This document shows positions 23,815 to 39,443 of a DNA stretch of 64,000 nucleotides, piece after piece. The position numbers were made by a program, and so were the translations under genes. The notes beneath the pieces were generated by a model. That model did not search any database. It was not told where the DNA came from and was given only the letters and a program-made list of their open reading frames with translations. Source of the DNA: Excoecaria cochinchinensis (lineage: Eukaryota > Streptophyta > Magnoliopsida > Malpighiales > Euphorbiaceae); the NCBI GenBank assembly GCA_947683425.1, contig CANTUQ010000058.1, positions 16,865,501-16,929,500 on the forward strand. Reading direction: 5' to 3'. Positions within the stretch are counted from its first letter, which is position 1. Every line of letters begins with the position of its first letter.

Positions 23815-24599
23815 TTTTTTCTTTTGTTATATAATTTCTTGTTGGGGCCATTGCACAATAACTCAGTATGCCTTTTGAGTAAGAGAGTGAGATGTTTCTT
23901 ACTCTCCCCGTTACTTCTTGAATTGCTTAAACTATTCTGGTAACCAAAATAAGACTTATTTTGCTTTTTATCAACTAATGAATTGAGTGTGGACCATCGC
24001 TTAATGCAGCTAAAATATCAGTAGAAAAATTGGGTGTCATCTATAAGGTTATTAGTCTTATAATTCCTATTGGGTGTCATCTATAAGGTTATTGCTCTTA
24101 TAATTTCCTTAGCTCAATTTTATTTTTATTTTTTTGGTTAAATATCTATAATCTGTTATAAATTCCATTAAAGAATGGCAATTGCAATAACAAAGTGATT
24201 GAATTCCATCAATTGAGCTCATTGGTTCTATGCAGTTTACCATGTCTCATGAGCATTTGCAACCCAAGAAAGGTGCCTTCGTAAACACAAACTGAAATGG
24301 TATGTAAATCAAAAGCTTTCAACTTAATTACTTCTGATTATATTTCCTTTATTTGAGTTTATTTGTTAAGAAATTTATATATATAACTTATAAGGTATAG
24401 ATAATGTATTTTATGTACAATATAGTAATCCATATTAAATATCATAATACAAGAAGGAATATATATCTCAATAAGCTACTAATATCTTTGTCATTTTATT
24501 GATTAATGTGGTCTAATTAATGGTATAATTTAGTATACGAATTTATTGATTATAAGTTTTAGAAATAATATGTACAATTAGTTTATTTATTGTAAATAA

Positions 24600-25600
24600 C
24601 AATTGGTTTATTGTATGTATAATCTGTATATTGTCTATATATTAGATGTATATTGTGCGTATACTATATTTATATTATGTGTATATTAGATGTGTATAAG
24701 ATGTATATTGTATATATATTAGATGTATATTAGATGTGTATTAAATGTACATTGTGTCTATACTAAATGTATATTATGTGTATATTTTATGTGTATTAAA
24801 TGTATATTGTCTGTATATTAGATGTATATTGTGCGTATACTAGATGTATATTATGTGTATATTAAATGTGTGTAAGATGTATATTGTCTGTATATTAGAT
24901 GTATATTACATATATATTGTCTGTATATTAGATGTGTATTAAATGTGTATTATATGTATATTTTATGTGTATATTAGATGTATATTATGCGTATATTAGA
25001 TGTATATTATGTGTATATTAAATGTGTATAAGATGTATATTGTCTGTATATTAGATATATGTTATATGTATATTAGATGTATATTACATATATATTAAAT
25101 GTATATTAGATGTGTATTATATGTATATTGTTCGTATACTATATGTATATTATATGTATATTAGATGTATATTAGATGTGTATTAGATGTATATTGTGCG
25201 TATGCTATATTTATATTATGTGTATATTAGATGTGTATAAAGTGTATATTATCTGTATATTAGATGTGTATTAAATGTACATTGTGCATATACTAGATGT
25301 ATATTATGTGTATATTAGATGTGTATTAGATGTATATTATGTGTATATTAAATATGTATAAGATGTCTATTGTCTGTATATTAGATGTATATTATTTATA
25401 TATTAGATGTATATTACATATATATTAGATGTGTATTATACATATATTGTTTGTATACTATATGTATATTATGTGTATATTAGATATATATTATGCGTTT
25501 ATTAGTTGTGTATTATATGCATATTGTTCGTGTACTATATGTATATTGTGAGATAATTATATGTATGCTATGCGTATGTTAGACATATACTTGATGTATA
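24600..25600. repeat. Degenerate AT-rich minisatellite (~11-18 bp units)
   Basis: About 1 kb consists of variants of TGTATATTAGA and TGTGTATTAGATG in the same orientation, often combined into longer 30-60 bp blocks with TTGTCTGTATATTAGATG. Units are diverged and of variable length. No coding potential. Confidence 0.85.
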
Positions 25601-27111
25601 TTGTGCGTTACTTCAATTTAAAAAGGCTTGAATGATATTTATGGGCTTCAATTTGTCTATATATGTGTCTATAGTTGATGTGTACTTGTTAAATACTATA
25701 TATATACTTATTATATATTGTGTTTATACTTGACTATTAATTGATGTATATTGCGTATATTTGATGCATATTGTGTTTAATTTCAGGTTGGAGACTTTGA
25801 TTTGAAAAAGAAAAATTTTTCAATCTGTTACACTACGAATCAAGAAAGAGTGCCCAAAAGGTACCTAATGAACAAAAGAAAGAGTTGATGAAGCTAGACT
25901 TGATGCAATTGCACGAGAGGATACATTGAGCTATGGCATGGGGTAATTTAGATATGGAGATAGTAGAATATGAAAGTGAACATAAAATTCCTAAATTATT
26001 ACTACTATTTTAAAGCCCATTTTCTTAAGCAAGTTTAAAGGCATTCATTTACCGGTTGCCGCTACCAGCTCTGTAGTTCTAGGATACATCATCGTTTCCA
26101 CTAACTAAAATTGCAATGAATGACGGTATGTAATTAATACTTTCAATATTCACAAACTGTCAAGATTGTATACATAATACGTTAAAGGTTCTGAAACAGT
26201 CTGTTCTTTCACAATAGATTTATAAATGGTACACTACAAGTGATTAACTCAATAGTCAAGGATTGTAGAGATAATTATTTCCAAATTTCAAAAAGACAAA
26301 AGTATTAAAAAATAATTATCATCCCAATTTCAAAAGGACAAAAGTATTAAAAAAAATAAATAGATGGAGAGGTCGACTGAACTTTACAATTTCTGAAAAC
26401 ATGAACTAGCTCTTTAAGAAGTTTTGCTGAACACCCTGTTTCAATAAGCTTAAATGATTTGTTATATATGGCTGAGTAAGGTAGTTTCTATTTCATATAC
26501 ATCACAAATTCAGAAGATTACATTTTTCTGTTTCCCTACAAGATAAGGAAAAAGAAGGTTGTGAAGCAAAATTTTTGCTTTCTGCCTCAGTGCAGCATAT
26601 ATATATATATATTCTCATTGGGTGGTTTTACATTCTTTGCCCCAATTAGATTGCCAATCATCAACGCGGGTGGCTGCAAATGATGATGCCGAAATCAAAA
26701 GATATGCTAATATCTGCCAATTGAACCAACCAAATAAGTTTTCCTGTTAGATACACATAAATGTAAACTATAATCATGCATGCTTGTGTGATAATATTGT
26801 TAGCAAGTTTTGTTGTGAATTTGGTCAAGGAATCGACAACTTGTCAATTGCAAACCATAAAAACATCATTTGCCAAGACAACAAAAAATGGACTTAATAT
26901 GAATCCAACCCCTTGCAACGTCGAATAGAAAAAGCGAATTCAAACAGGTAAAAGTCTATCGTGAATTATCAACATCAAATAACTTTTGGTTGACAGGATG
27001 AAGGTTTACCCAGGCCATGAGAGGTTATGGCCCAAAGAGGATTCCAAGTCCTATGATTAAGTGTATGCCAATTAGAGGTTTAGGAGTACACAATACAACA
27101 AACAGATTGCA
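25601..27111. other. Unassigned interior of the composite element
   Basis: 25786-25960 looks exon-like (preceded by TTTCAG) but has stops in all frames and no recognised product. The remainder is AT-rich with a short (TA)n near 26597. I see no identifiable feature. Confidence 0.35.
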
Positions 27112-27266
27112 ATAGAGTAAAAGCCATTTACAGCCACCAGATAATAGAGAGTACTTTTAGGTTCATAAACCTTCAATATCAGTGGCCAAACTTTGTCTTC
27201 AACCTTCACTTTTATGGTATGTGATTCGCATTTCATATACTCTCGGATAAATCTAATAGATACACA
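27112..27266 (-). pseudogene. B3 DNA-binding domain fragment
   Basis: After an acceptor-like TTTTGCAG, the - strand reads VSIRFIREYMK, then TIKVKVEDKVWPLILKVYE. This resembles the core of plant B3 domains of the REM type: an (I/V)P.SF(V/I)R.Y(M/L) strand, then a V.L...D..WPV.L strand. After about 50 residues a frameshift follows; another frame continues LLSGGCKW, like the usual LS.GW segment. It is too short and decayed to bind DNA. It sits in the opposite orientation to the S28 exon in the same candidate element. Confidence 0.55.
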
Positions 27267-27705
27267 CTGCAAAATTTTAATAATTCTAAATAAATAGGTA
27301 ATTGTAGAAAACATAAACAGATTAACCAGAGCAGAAAAGTCCATACCTGCACATTAGTAAACTTTATAACAAAATTAAACCATGGGTTACAGGAAGTGAA
27401 TTTGCGAAGCTCGAAGAACTCCAGAAGTATGCTTTGTAAACTCCTTATCAGGTTTCCCTATTAGTAAATTAATTAACAGACAAATTAATTACTAACATTG
27501 TTATGAACTAATCAGTCAGGGAAGCTCACAAGCATCCATTTATTCAATTGTCCATTCAGATTCATATATTTCTCTGATTACATTACTGCTTATATACAAT
27601 TATTCATCAAATTAAGAACAAGAAAATCATAACATCACCAATTAAACAAGAAAATCATACCTTCAAGTTCTTGAATTGATCAATTTGAATCTTCAATCAC
27701 AATTA

Positions 27706-28503
27706 CCAAATGAAACTACGAAGAATAAATTGCACACAAAATTCCATTCAATTCCACTAACCCATGAGGGATTTACACAAAAAATAGAAAAATGAAAATC
27801 AAGAATATGGAATTCGATAAAACTATGAGTAACAACCCAAATTAGGATGATTATTGATGATACAATTCAAAGCAATACGAGTTGCCATAGCTTCCGCCAT
27901 TTGGGGTCCAAAATAATATGAAGCCGATCGACCTGAAATTGCCTGTAGAAGACCTCCATTTTCATGTCGCAAAAGCATTGCAAAACTGCTGCAACAACTA
28001 GACCATTAGTTGAGCAAAACCAACTCGAATCATCACCTATTATCCCTTCATTTTCGTGTTAATCTTTCACGGAAACAACAGCAAAACCATTCAAAACTCT
28101 GTTACTAAATGAAACTACGAAGAATAAATTGCACACAAAATTCCAGTCAATTCCACTAACCCATGAGGGATTTACACAAAAAATAGAAAAATGAAAATCA
28201 AGAATATGGAATTCGATAAAACTATGAGTAACAACCCAAATTAGGATGATTATTGATGATACAATTCAAGGCAATACGAATTGCCATAGCTTCCGCCATT
28301 TGGGGTCCAAAATAACATGAAGCCGATCGACCTAAAATTGCCTGTAGAAAACCTCCATTTTCATATCGCAAAAGCATTGCAAAACTGCTGCAACAACTAG
28401 ACCATTAGTTGAGCAAAACCAACCCGAATTATCACCTCTTATCCCTTCATTTTCCTGTTGATCTTTCACGGAAATAGCAACAAAACCATTCAAAATTCTG
28501 GAA
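27706..28503. repeat. Tandem duplication, ~399-bp unit
   Basis: Two adjacent near-identical copies (about 27706-28104 and 28105-28503) repeat at 399 bp; the shared start GAAACTACGAAGAATAAA lies at 27712 and 28111. The few differences are mostly transitions. The unit contains part of the RNase H-like fragment described next. Confidence 0.88.
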
Positions 28504-28553
28504 TTGGCTTCTCTCCATTCATTAAGAAAAACCATAGCATCATTAAAGACCAT
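28260..28553 (-). pseudogene. RNase H-like (RVT_3 type) fragment
   Basis: On the - strand one frame reads FNDAMVFLNEWREAN and, after a frame change, GFLQAILGRSASCYFGP followed by QMAEAMAIRIAL. The last piece matches the helix with the catalytic Glu (AEA.A.R.AL) of the RNase H-like domains attached to plant non-LTR retroelement proteins (Pfam RVT_3). The upstream WREAN stretch resembles the linker that precedes such domains. The first tandem copy at 27.9-28.1 kb contains the same helix but lacks the upstream part. Stops prevent a functional product. Confidence 0.55.
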
Positions 28554-28939
28554 GGCATTAGTTGACTGAACATTCCTCCACAGACTTGCATTAGGAAAAG
28601 GAAAGATGACGGTGAGATAGAGGGAGAAAGAAAACGCCGAAAAATGAAAAAGAAAATGCCGGTGAGATGGAAGGAGAAAGGGAACAGAGAAGGAGAAGGA
28701 GAAAGATGACGAGAGGGAGAGCAGAGAGAATGAAAGGAAAAAAAAGAGAGTTGTATTTTTGAAAATAAAAATTTAAAAAGTGATATTTATGAAAGATGAC
28801 AAAAAGGCAACATATTTTTGAAAAAAAATTCAAAAACCTGATATCTGGAGTAATTTCCTCTATAATAAACATGTCGAATGCAAAATTTATTGGACAGGCT
28901 GAATGGGTACCCGATTGCATGCCCAGGTCTAGCCAATAC

Positions 28940-29280
28940 TAACACATTTTGTCATTTCAAGGTTGATCAATTTAAAGTTCGAAAAACACATTCTCATGTT
29001 CCTAACTTATAGGTATTTTGCCATTAAATACTTAAATTTTTATCTGATCACATTGAATTTTTAAATTTTTATTTTCATACACATTGGATGCGGATAATGA
29101 TTTAATAAAATAAAATAAAAATAATAGTTCAAGGACTTAATATATACTAAAATTATACTATTATTTTATTTAAATTTGATAACTTTGCACTCAACGTGGG
29201 TAGAAATAAAAGTTTAAGGATTCAATGTAATTAAATAAAAGTTTAAGGACTCTATAACAAAAGATGTATAAGTTCAAAGA
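28940..29280. other. AT-rich spacer
   Basis: Short AT-rich stretch between the composite element and the Tekay element; nothing identifiable. Confidence 0.6.
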
Positions 29281-32153
<2,873 letters not shown>

Positions 32154-32183
32154 TTTCTTTTCCTCTAAAATAAAATTTCGTCC

Positions 32184-32584
32184 TCAAAATTTACCTGTAT
32201 TAAACAACTCTGGATAAGATTTTCTCATTGTTTCCTTTGGTGTCCATGTTGCATCTTCAATCTTGTGATTTCTCCATAGAATTTTTACTACCGGCACTGA
32301 CTTGTTCCTTAGCTGCTTTATTTCCCTTGCTAGAATTTTCACTGGCTTCTCTTCATAAGTGAGATCTGGTTGTACTTTAATATCTTCCAATGTTATAATA
32401 TGTGATGGGTTAGAACTATACCTTCTTAACATGGATGCATGGAAAACATTGTTATTTTTTTCCAAATCTCAAGGCAAATCTAATCTATAGGCTACTGGTC
32501 CCACACGTTCAATAATCTCAAAAGGACCAATAAACCTCGAATTTGACTTACCCTTCTTACCAAATCGAAGCAGCTTCTTCCATG
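32184..32584 (-). pseudogene. Tekay integrase C-terminal tail with chromodomain
   Basis: The - strand reads KKLLRFGKKGK and RFIGPFEIIERVG (GPY/F-type module), then, after a stop near 32466, FHASMLRRY and the chromodomain LTYEEKPVKILAREIKQLR with VKILWRNHKIEDATWTP. Chromodomains at this position are thought to guide integration into heterochromatin. The rest of integrase lies to the right, beyond the insertion at 32585-34162. Confidence 0.85.
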
Positions 32585-34162
32585 GTTAGGTCAAATATTT
32601 GGACCTTGATGTAATCATTACTTATTCATTTATATAATGGTTTTCTTCATATTAATATTATTGGCATGTTACATTATTGTAATGTTTATGAATAACAATG
32701 TTATTCATGTTGTCCCTAGTCATTTATTACTAAAGGGCATAAAGATAAATTAAGACTAGTATAGATTTGCATTGATAATCATGGGATGATTATATATGAT
32801 GATATAAATCAAATCTATAGGTACTTGCTAGAGAACAAAGTACTGGATAGACCCACTGTAAGATCACTTCATGGGATAGTGTCATAAGTGTTCTTATAAT
32901 AGATATGTTATTGAATCCTTTGACCTGAGGTTATCACGGTTTCCTACATAAGGAACATTATGTTTTGACATAATCAAATGCTATCTTTAATCGGATAATT
33001 ATAAAGTTTATGATTGGACATAGTCTGAATTATGCAGAGAAAGTGAATAACCAAGATAAAATTTGTCCCTCTCTTATGAGAGAGATATCTATTGGGCCCC
33101 TCGATAAGTAGGACTGTAAAATGCATGGCCGTGCTCGAATGAATTGATAGTGTAATCAATGTCATTTGAATTTATCAGTCTACTTAGTGATCGAGAAATT
33201 ATATGTTTGAACAATTTAAGTTTGACATGGACCATGACCTATGTTCGAACAAGATATCGTGTGACAAAAGGATAATAACATGTTCTGTTGTCAGGTTAAA
33301 ATCGAACTAACGATATTTATATTATTTGGGTAGTCATAATGTCTTGCTAGAGACCAATTATGACTTGTGAGCTTATTACGAGATTAGGCCAACTGCCAAC
33401 ATAATATAAACCTATTGGGTCACACATCAAGACCAAAATGAACAAAATGGATTTTATTAGGTTATTTCGAAATAAAATATAAATATAGGTATTTATATTT
33501 AATTTCAAAATTACATATTTATATATATTTATATATGTACATATGCATATATCTCTTATTTTGAATATGAGATAATAGTATGTATTAATATAATATTTCT
33601 TATTATTTTGAATAAGAAATAAATAAATAAATATATATATATATATATTATCTCTTAATTTTGAATAAGAGTTAATATCCCTATTAATCTCTTTAAGGTT
33701 TAAAACTTATTTACATATATTAGATATTTGTTAAGAAAAGAGATTAACTTGGATAAGAGCTCTAATCACGTTATTTAAAAAAAGTGCAGTGATTGAAAGT
33801 GGCTGTAACTTCATATTAGAGAATAAGAAGTGGAAAAACAAGCTACCATTCTTTTTTGAAAAAGAAAATCAAAAGCTAACCCAGCCACCTTTTCTTTGTG
33901 AAAGAAAAAAAACATAAAATTCATTCGCAACATAAGGGAGCTAGCACCCCTGCGAGTTTTGTTCGTGCTTGTGGATACCGGTAGAGGGTGTTCGTGATTG
34001 AAGCAGCACCTAAAGTCTGAGATAAGGAGTTAATTTCGTTCTAAAGATTAGTAAATCTTAATCTCTTCCTTTTGAATCAATTGAATATACTTGGATCCTG
34101 TTTTCAGGTTTCAATTTTGTTTTGCTGCGTTAATGTTGAATTAATTCGATGAAACCCAACAG
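32585..34162. mobile_element. ~1.6-kb insertion in the Tekay element, probable solo LTR
   Basis: Integrase tail sequence stops at 34163 (VFLKVS side) and resumes at 32584 (WKKLLRFG side), so the interval is foreign. On the - strand it begins TGTTGGGTTTCATCG and ends near GACCTAACCA, so TG..CA ends with an imperfect TGTTGGG/CCTAACCA inverted repeat are possible. It has no coding region. Size and ends fit a solo LTR of a copia-type element. I could not find a clean target duplication, so the class is uncertain. Confidence 0.5.
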
Positions 34163-34927
34163 AAACTTTCAAGAAAACCTTGTCACCAACAACATATTCA
34201 ATGCCCTTTTTCTTCAAATCTGCATATGACTTGTGGCGATCAGAAGCAACCTTTAATCTTTCTTTTATAATTTTCACCTTATCTTTGGTTTCCTTTATTA
34301 ACTCTGGACCCACAACTTTACTCTCATTGAGCTCTGTCCAGCATAAGGGCATTCTGCACTTTTTACCATAGAGAGCCTCATATGGTGCTATCTGGATGCT
34401 AGATTGATAGCTGTTGTTGTATGCAAACTCAATCAATGGAAGGTGTTTATCCCAACTTCCTTCAAAATCGATCATGCAACTCCTAAGCATATCTTCTAAC
34501 ACCTGAATCACTCTTTTCGATTGTCCATCCATTTGAGAATGAAAAGCTGTACTGAAATTCAATTTAGTGCCCAATACGTCTTGTAATTTCCTCTAAAATC
34601 TTGAAGTGAATTTGGATCTCGGTCGGATATAATGGAAGATGAAACTCCATGCAACCTCACTATTTCATTGATGTACAATTCTGCCAACTTTGGGAGTGTA
34701 TAGTTAATTTTGACAGGCCAAAAGTGAGCTGACTTGGTCAATCTATCCATTATTACCCATATGGCATTATACTGCTTCCTTGTTTGAGGCAACCCAATTA
34801 CAAAATCCATCGTGATCCGATCCCACTTCCATTTAGGTACCGATATTGGTTGGAGAAGACTTGATGGGACTTGATGTTTTGCTTTTACTTGTTGACATAT
34901 AAGACACCTGGTAACATATTCTACAAT
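34163..34927 (-). pseudogene. Tekay integrase catalytic core
   Basis: Reading from right: CLIC of the zinc finger near 34905, then MDFVIGLPQT with the first catalytic Asp, IMDRLTKSAHF, then ISDRDP with the second Asp. A frame break follows near 34570, then the region where the catalytic Glu is expected: it reads DGQSKRVIQ instead of the usual DGQSERVIQ, so Glu is replaced by Lys. It continues with LEDMLRSC, LPLIEFAYNNSYQSSI and GDKVFLKVS. This would insert the element's cDNA. The zinc-finger His pair is on the other side of the hAT insertion. Confidence 0.87.
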
Positions 34928-37900
34928 TAGGGATGGGCAAAAACCAAACCTACCCGAATAACCCGAATAATCCGAACCGAAATATTAATTCGGATAAGGT
35001 TATTCGGATAATTTAGTTCGGTTCGGGTTGGAAGATTTGTCAAATTTCGGGTTCGGGTCGGTTCGGGTGAAAATAAGATAAAACCGAACCACCCAAATTT
35101 CACCCACCCTTAGAAGAAAAAACCCAATTTGGCCCTCATTTATCCCTTTTCAGTTTCACCTTCACGCACTAAATCCCTAGAATCCATTTCTTCTTCTGCC
35201 CTGCCACTCTTCTCCTCCACCGCCGTCATCGCTCAGCTCCTTCGTCGCTGTCGGTAGCCTCAACGAAAGTAAGTTCTTCTTCTTCTTCTTCTTCTTCTTC
35301 TTCTTCTATCTTTATACTTTGTTTCTTTATGTTTTGTTTTAGATCCCTGCACCTTGCGTAAGTAGGATAGTTTTAATTGGTTAATTTGTAAGTTTTAGTT
35401 GACAGTTTAAGAGAAAAGAAATAAATTAAAGCTGAAATGTTATCTGAATTTGTTGAAAACTCCAATTTGTTGCTGATTTTACAGCTTTTATTCATCTGGC
35501 CTAATGGTTTTGAGGAGATGTGCTGATGCTTTGTTATGGTTTGATTTTATTTTTTTGGTTCTAGATGTGTTGTTGCTGTGAACCGGTAGCATTTTGCTCT
35601 TGCTGTGGCATTTCTTATTATTTCGTAGGGAATTTTGTGGTGTCTAGTTATGTGTAGTTGGTTTCCTTGGATTATGTAGCATATTAGATTTTCCCTATAA
35701 CTCATAATTAGATTGATATCCAAGCTGCTACAAACTATAAAACTAGGTAAAAAAAAGGGAATATTTAAGGCTGAAAGTAAGATATATAAACAAGAAGAAT
35801 AAAATTATATGCTCAGTCCCGAATGTTATAATGATCATCCCTGAATTAATGACATGATTGTATAAGCAAAGCATGTAATAGCTGGAGCTCAAGGATTTTA
35901 ACATAACCAGAATATCCACAATAAATCATGATGCATAGACAACTATTTAATAGGCAATGAATTATGGATGGCATAAATTGCAACCAATTACAGAGAACAC
36001 ATGCCTTAAAATTCACTGATGAAGTTGTTCATCAAAACAAATATAAGTTAATTACCCTCGCAAGAACTTACCTCCATCCACTTATGTTCCAATTATCAAT
36101 TTGTTTATATTTTTTTACTGAATCATTTTATTTTATTGATTTCTATATTATTTTGATATAACTGAATTATCAATTTTATATTATTTATATATTATTTTAT
36201 TCTTCTTCAATAGAGTGTGCCTTTTTTTTTTTTTAAAAAAAAATAGATATATAATAATGGCTTGCAATATTTAGATATGCTTAATGTAAAAGTCTTAATA
36301 ACAAATTAAAGTGAATTTTATGCTTTAGTCCCAAATTCAAACGTTAAGAATTTTGTGTCTTTAAATCACTTTACCTTCTTAACTTTTACTATATTATATA
36401 TTAACTTATAAACCAATAAAAATGTTATTTGCCAAGGTTGTTCGTAACTTTTACTATATTATATATTAACTTAATTTCAATTAACACAATTGAAGCTTGT
36501 TCATTTAATTTACACCATTACAAGCTTGTTCTCTATTAGGTTGCAAAATTTTATTTGCCATTCTATTTATTTATTTTTTTAGTTTAAGCATACTGAAATT
36601 TTATTTGCATGAACCTATAGATGTCTTCATCAAATGAAATTGAATTAGAGGAAGAGATCGCATCAGTCGAACCATTTAAGGTTCCTGGACAACCAGGCAA
36701 TATGCGTGAGGTAGAAAGCACACCAGTAGCTAGCACTGCTGTAGCAGCCTAAAAAAAAAGAAAGGCAATGGCAAAGAGATCTGTTGTTTGGGAATATTTC
36801 ACGCAGATTTATGATGTGCAAGGCGTCAGAAAAGGCAAGTGTATTCACTGTAGTAAAGAATTTTATTATGATCCCAAAAAACATGGTACTACTTCACTTA
36901 AGAACCACATGAAAAATTGTAAAATGCATCCACATAGTGTGAAAATAAAATAATCACAATTGTCTTTACAACCAGCTTCTATGTTAATGGTAGCTCTAGT
37001 GCATCACTAACTAATTGGAAATTTGATCAAGAACACAATAGGAAATGTCTTGCTTTGATGATTATTCTTGATGAACTTCCATTTAGTTTTGTCGAAGGGG
37101 AAGGATTTAGAAAGTTTGTTGCTAGTTTATGTCCTTGGTTCAAAATGCTATCTAGACGGATTGTGACACGTGATGTGGGTCAATTGTTTAGTGAAGAGAA
37201 AAAAAATTTGAAAGCATTTATTAGAGAGCATGCTCAGTTTGTTTGTATAACTACTGATACATGGACCTCAATTCAGAATATCAATTACATGTGTGTCACT
37301 GTTCATTTTCTTGATAATGATTGGAAGTTGCAGAAAAAAATTTTGAATTTTTGTCCAATGGGTAGTCATAGGGGTGACATGCTTGCTCTAGATTTAGAAA
37401 AATACTTAAAAGAGTGGGGGATTCATGATAAAGTATTTTGCATTACAACTGATAATGCAAAAACAAATGATAAGATGATTACAACTTTAAAGAATAAATT
37501 CAATGCAAAAGGAGTTTCTATTGCAGAAGGGAAATACATTCATGTGAGATGCATTGCTCACATACTTAATATTGTTGTTCAAGATGGTTTGAAAGATATT
37601 GATATTGATGTGAAAAGAGTCAGAAATGCATGTAAATTTATTAGATCATTGCCTGCTAGATTGAAAAGATTTAAGGAATGTTGTGTTGCTGAGGGAATTG
37701 AGATTTCAAAGTCATTGTGTTTAGATGTGGCAACAAGATGGAATTCTACATATTTGATGTGAAGCACTGCACTTCAATATGAATATTTTTTTGATATTTA
37801 TGAGACTGTGGATCCATTTTTTAAAATTGAATTGGACTCAAATTTGCATCCTGGTTTTGGTGGTGTACCAACATGGGTTGATTGGCGAGTGGTAGAGAGA

Positions 37901-39443
37901 ATTACAAATATGTTGAAACAATTTTATCTTGCTACTTTGCGCATTTCTGGTTCGAATTATGTCACATCTAACACATATTGGTCTGAAATCAGTGATTTGT
38001 ATGCTAAATTGTCTGATTGGAAATCAAGTACTGATGTTGAGTTAATGGAAATGGGGGTGAAAATGCAATGCAAATTTGACAAGTATTGGGGAGATTTTGA
38101 TAAGATGAATAAGCTTATTTACATGGCTTCTGTACTTGATCCTAGAGAAAAATTTGAATATATACCAGATGTTTTTATTTCAATTTATGGTGAGCAAAAG
38201 GGGAAGCATTTATTTGAAGGTGTCAAAATTGCATTGAATGAGTTGTTTGATGAATATAAGAAAAAATTGCAACCTGAGGGTAGTTCTGGAATTGATAGTC
38301 AAGTAACCTCGATTTCAGTTAGATCCGACTCTGAGGAAAGAGACATTTTCAAACAAAGAATTAAGCGTGCAAGAGTCGAAAGTGGAGTTTTAGGAGACAG
38401 AAAAAGTGAGTTGGACTTGTACTTAAATGAAGTCGCGATTGATGACGAAAAGGGAAATTTTAACTTGTTAAAATGGTGGAAGTTGAATTCTGAGCGATTT
38501 CCTATCCTTTCTCGCATGGCTAGAGATATTTTAGAGGTTCCAATTTGTATAGTCACCTCAGAGTCTGCATTTAGCACTGGTGGGAGAGTGCTTGATCCAT
38601 TTAGGAGTTCATTAACTCCTAAAATTGTTGAAACTTTGATATGCACGCAAGATTGGCTTCGAGGATCTAATGAACCAATAAAGATCGAGGAAGATTTAGA
38701 TGTCATTGAGAAGCTTGAGGATGGTACGCAAATTTTTTCCTTTTATAATATCTTATATTAATGTAATTTTTTTGTTCATTTCATAACTGTTTATTCATGT
38801 TATAGAGTTGGAAAAATTTAATCAAAGTGAAGTTCAAGCTAGTCAAGAGACTTCATCAACTGCCGAAACACCAAGAAATTTGGAGAGCATAAACATAGAA
38901 GATTGAGTACTTTATATTATGGTAAATTTAATTTAGTACAATTTAAATTTTATTTAATTATCTACTTGTCAATTTCATGTTTTATTATTTCTCATTATTT
39001 ATATAAAATAGATGGTTCATGGAGCAACTAAAGTGGTTCGTGGAGCAAGTAAAGATCAAAGATGGTGGCATTTTGTGGACAATTTAATTTTAATGTTGTT
39101 GTTAATTAAACATCAAGAATGTTGTTAAATTGTTGTAATTTTTAGACATTTTATGATGGTGAACAAGTTAATTAGGTATTTAATTAGTATTTTTCATATT
39201 ATATGATAATTAGGTATTGAATAGTTTTAATATTATTTTTTAATTAGTTTTAACTTAAAAAAAAGAATTGAAATACGGGTTATTCGGTTCGGGACCCAAA
39301 ATATTTTGGGTTATTCGGTTCGGGGCCCTATTATAATTTAGGGTCGGTTCGGGTGATAAAATTTGCCATATTTCTATTTTCGGGTTATTTGGGTTTGGGT
39401 CGGGTTGACCTGAACCCGACATTTTCCCACCCCTATCTACAAT
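34920..39443 (+). mobile_element. hAT transposon, full length, nested in Tekay integrase
   Basis: The element is 34928-39435 (4508 bp). It begins TAGGGATGGGCA and ends TTTCCCACCCCTA, terminal inverted repeats of hAT type. It is flanked by a perfect 8-bp target duplication TCTACAAT (34920-34927 and 39436-39443). Subterminal regions are dense in motifs such as ACCCGAATAACC and GGTTATTCGG. It carries one transposase gene on the + strand with a leader intron containing a (TTC)n tract at 35272-35307. The target is the integrase zinc finger of the older Tekay element. Confidence 0.95.
36621..38906 (+). pseudogene. hAT transposase (zf-BED, RICESLEEPER-like), inactivated
   Basis: An untranslated exon ending at 35268 and an intron 35269-36620 precede the ATG at 36621. 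A BED zinc finger lies at about 36768-36950 (VWEYF, CIHCSKEF, and H..NC near KNHMKNC). The RNase H-like catalytic domain includes CITTDTWTS with an Asp, CITTDNAKTND, and CIAHILNIVVQDGL. The C-terminal dimerisation domain includes ELDLYLNE, WWKLNSERFP and TSESAFSTGGRVLD. A last intron (38724-38805) leads to a short exon ending with TGA at 38904-38906. It is broken by TAA at 36750, TAA at 36951, a frameshift before 37055 and TGA at 37760. Without those it would be of usual hAT transposase size. Confidence 0.93.

Noticed and set aside
32974..33165. 63-codon open frame in the insertion
   Set aside because: Short, AT-rich, no domain, within an apparent LTR.
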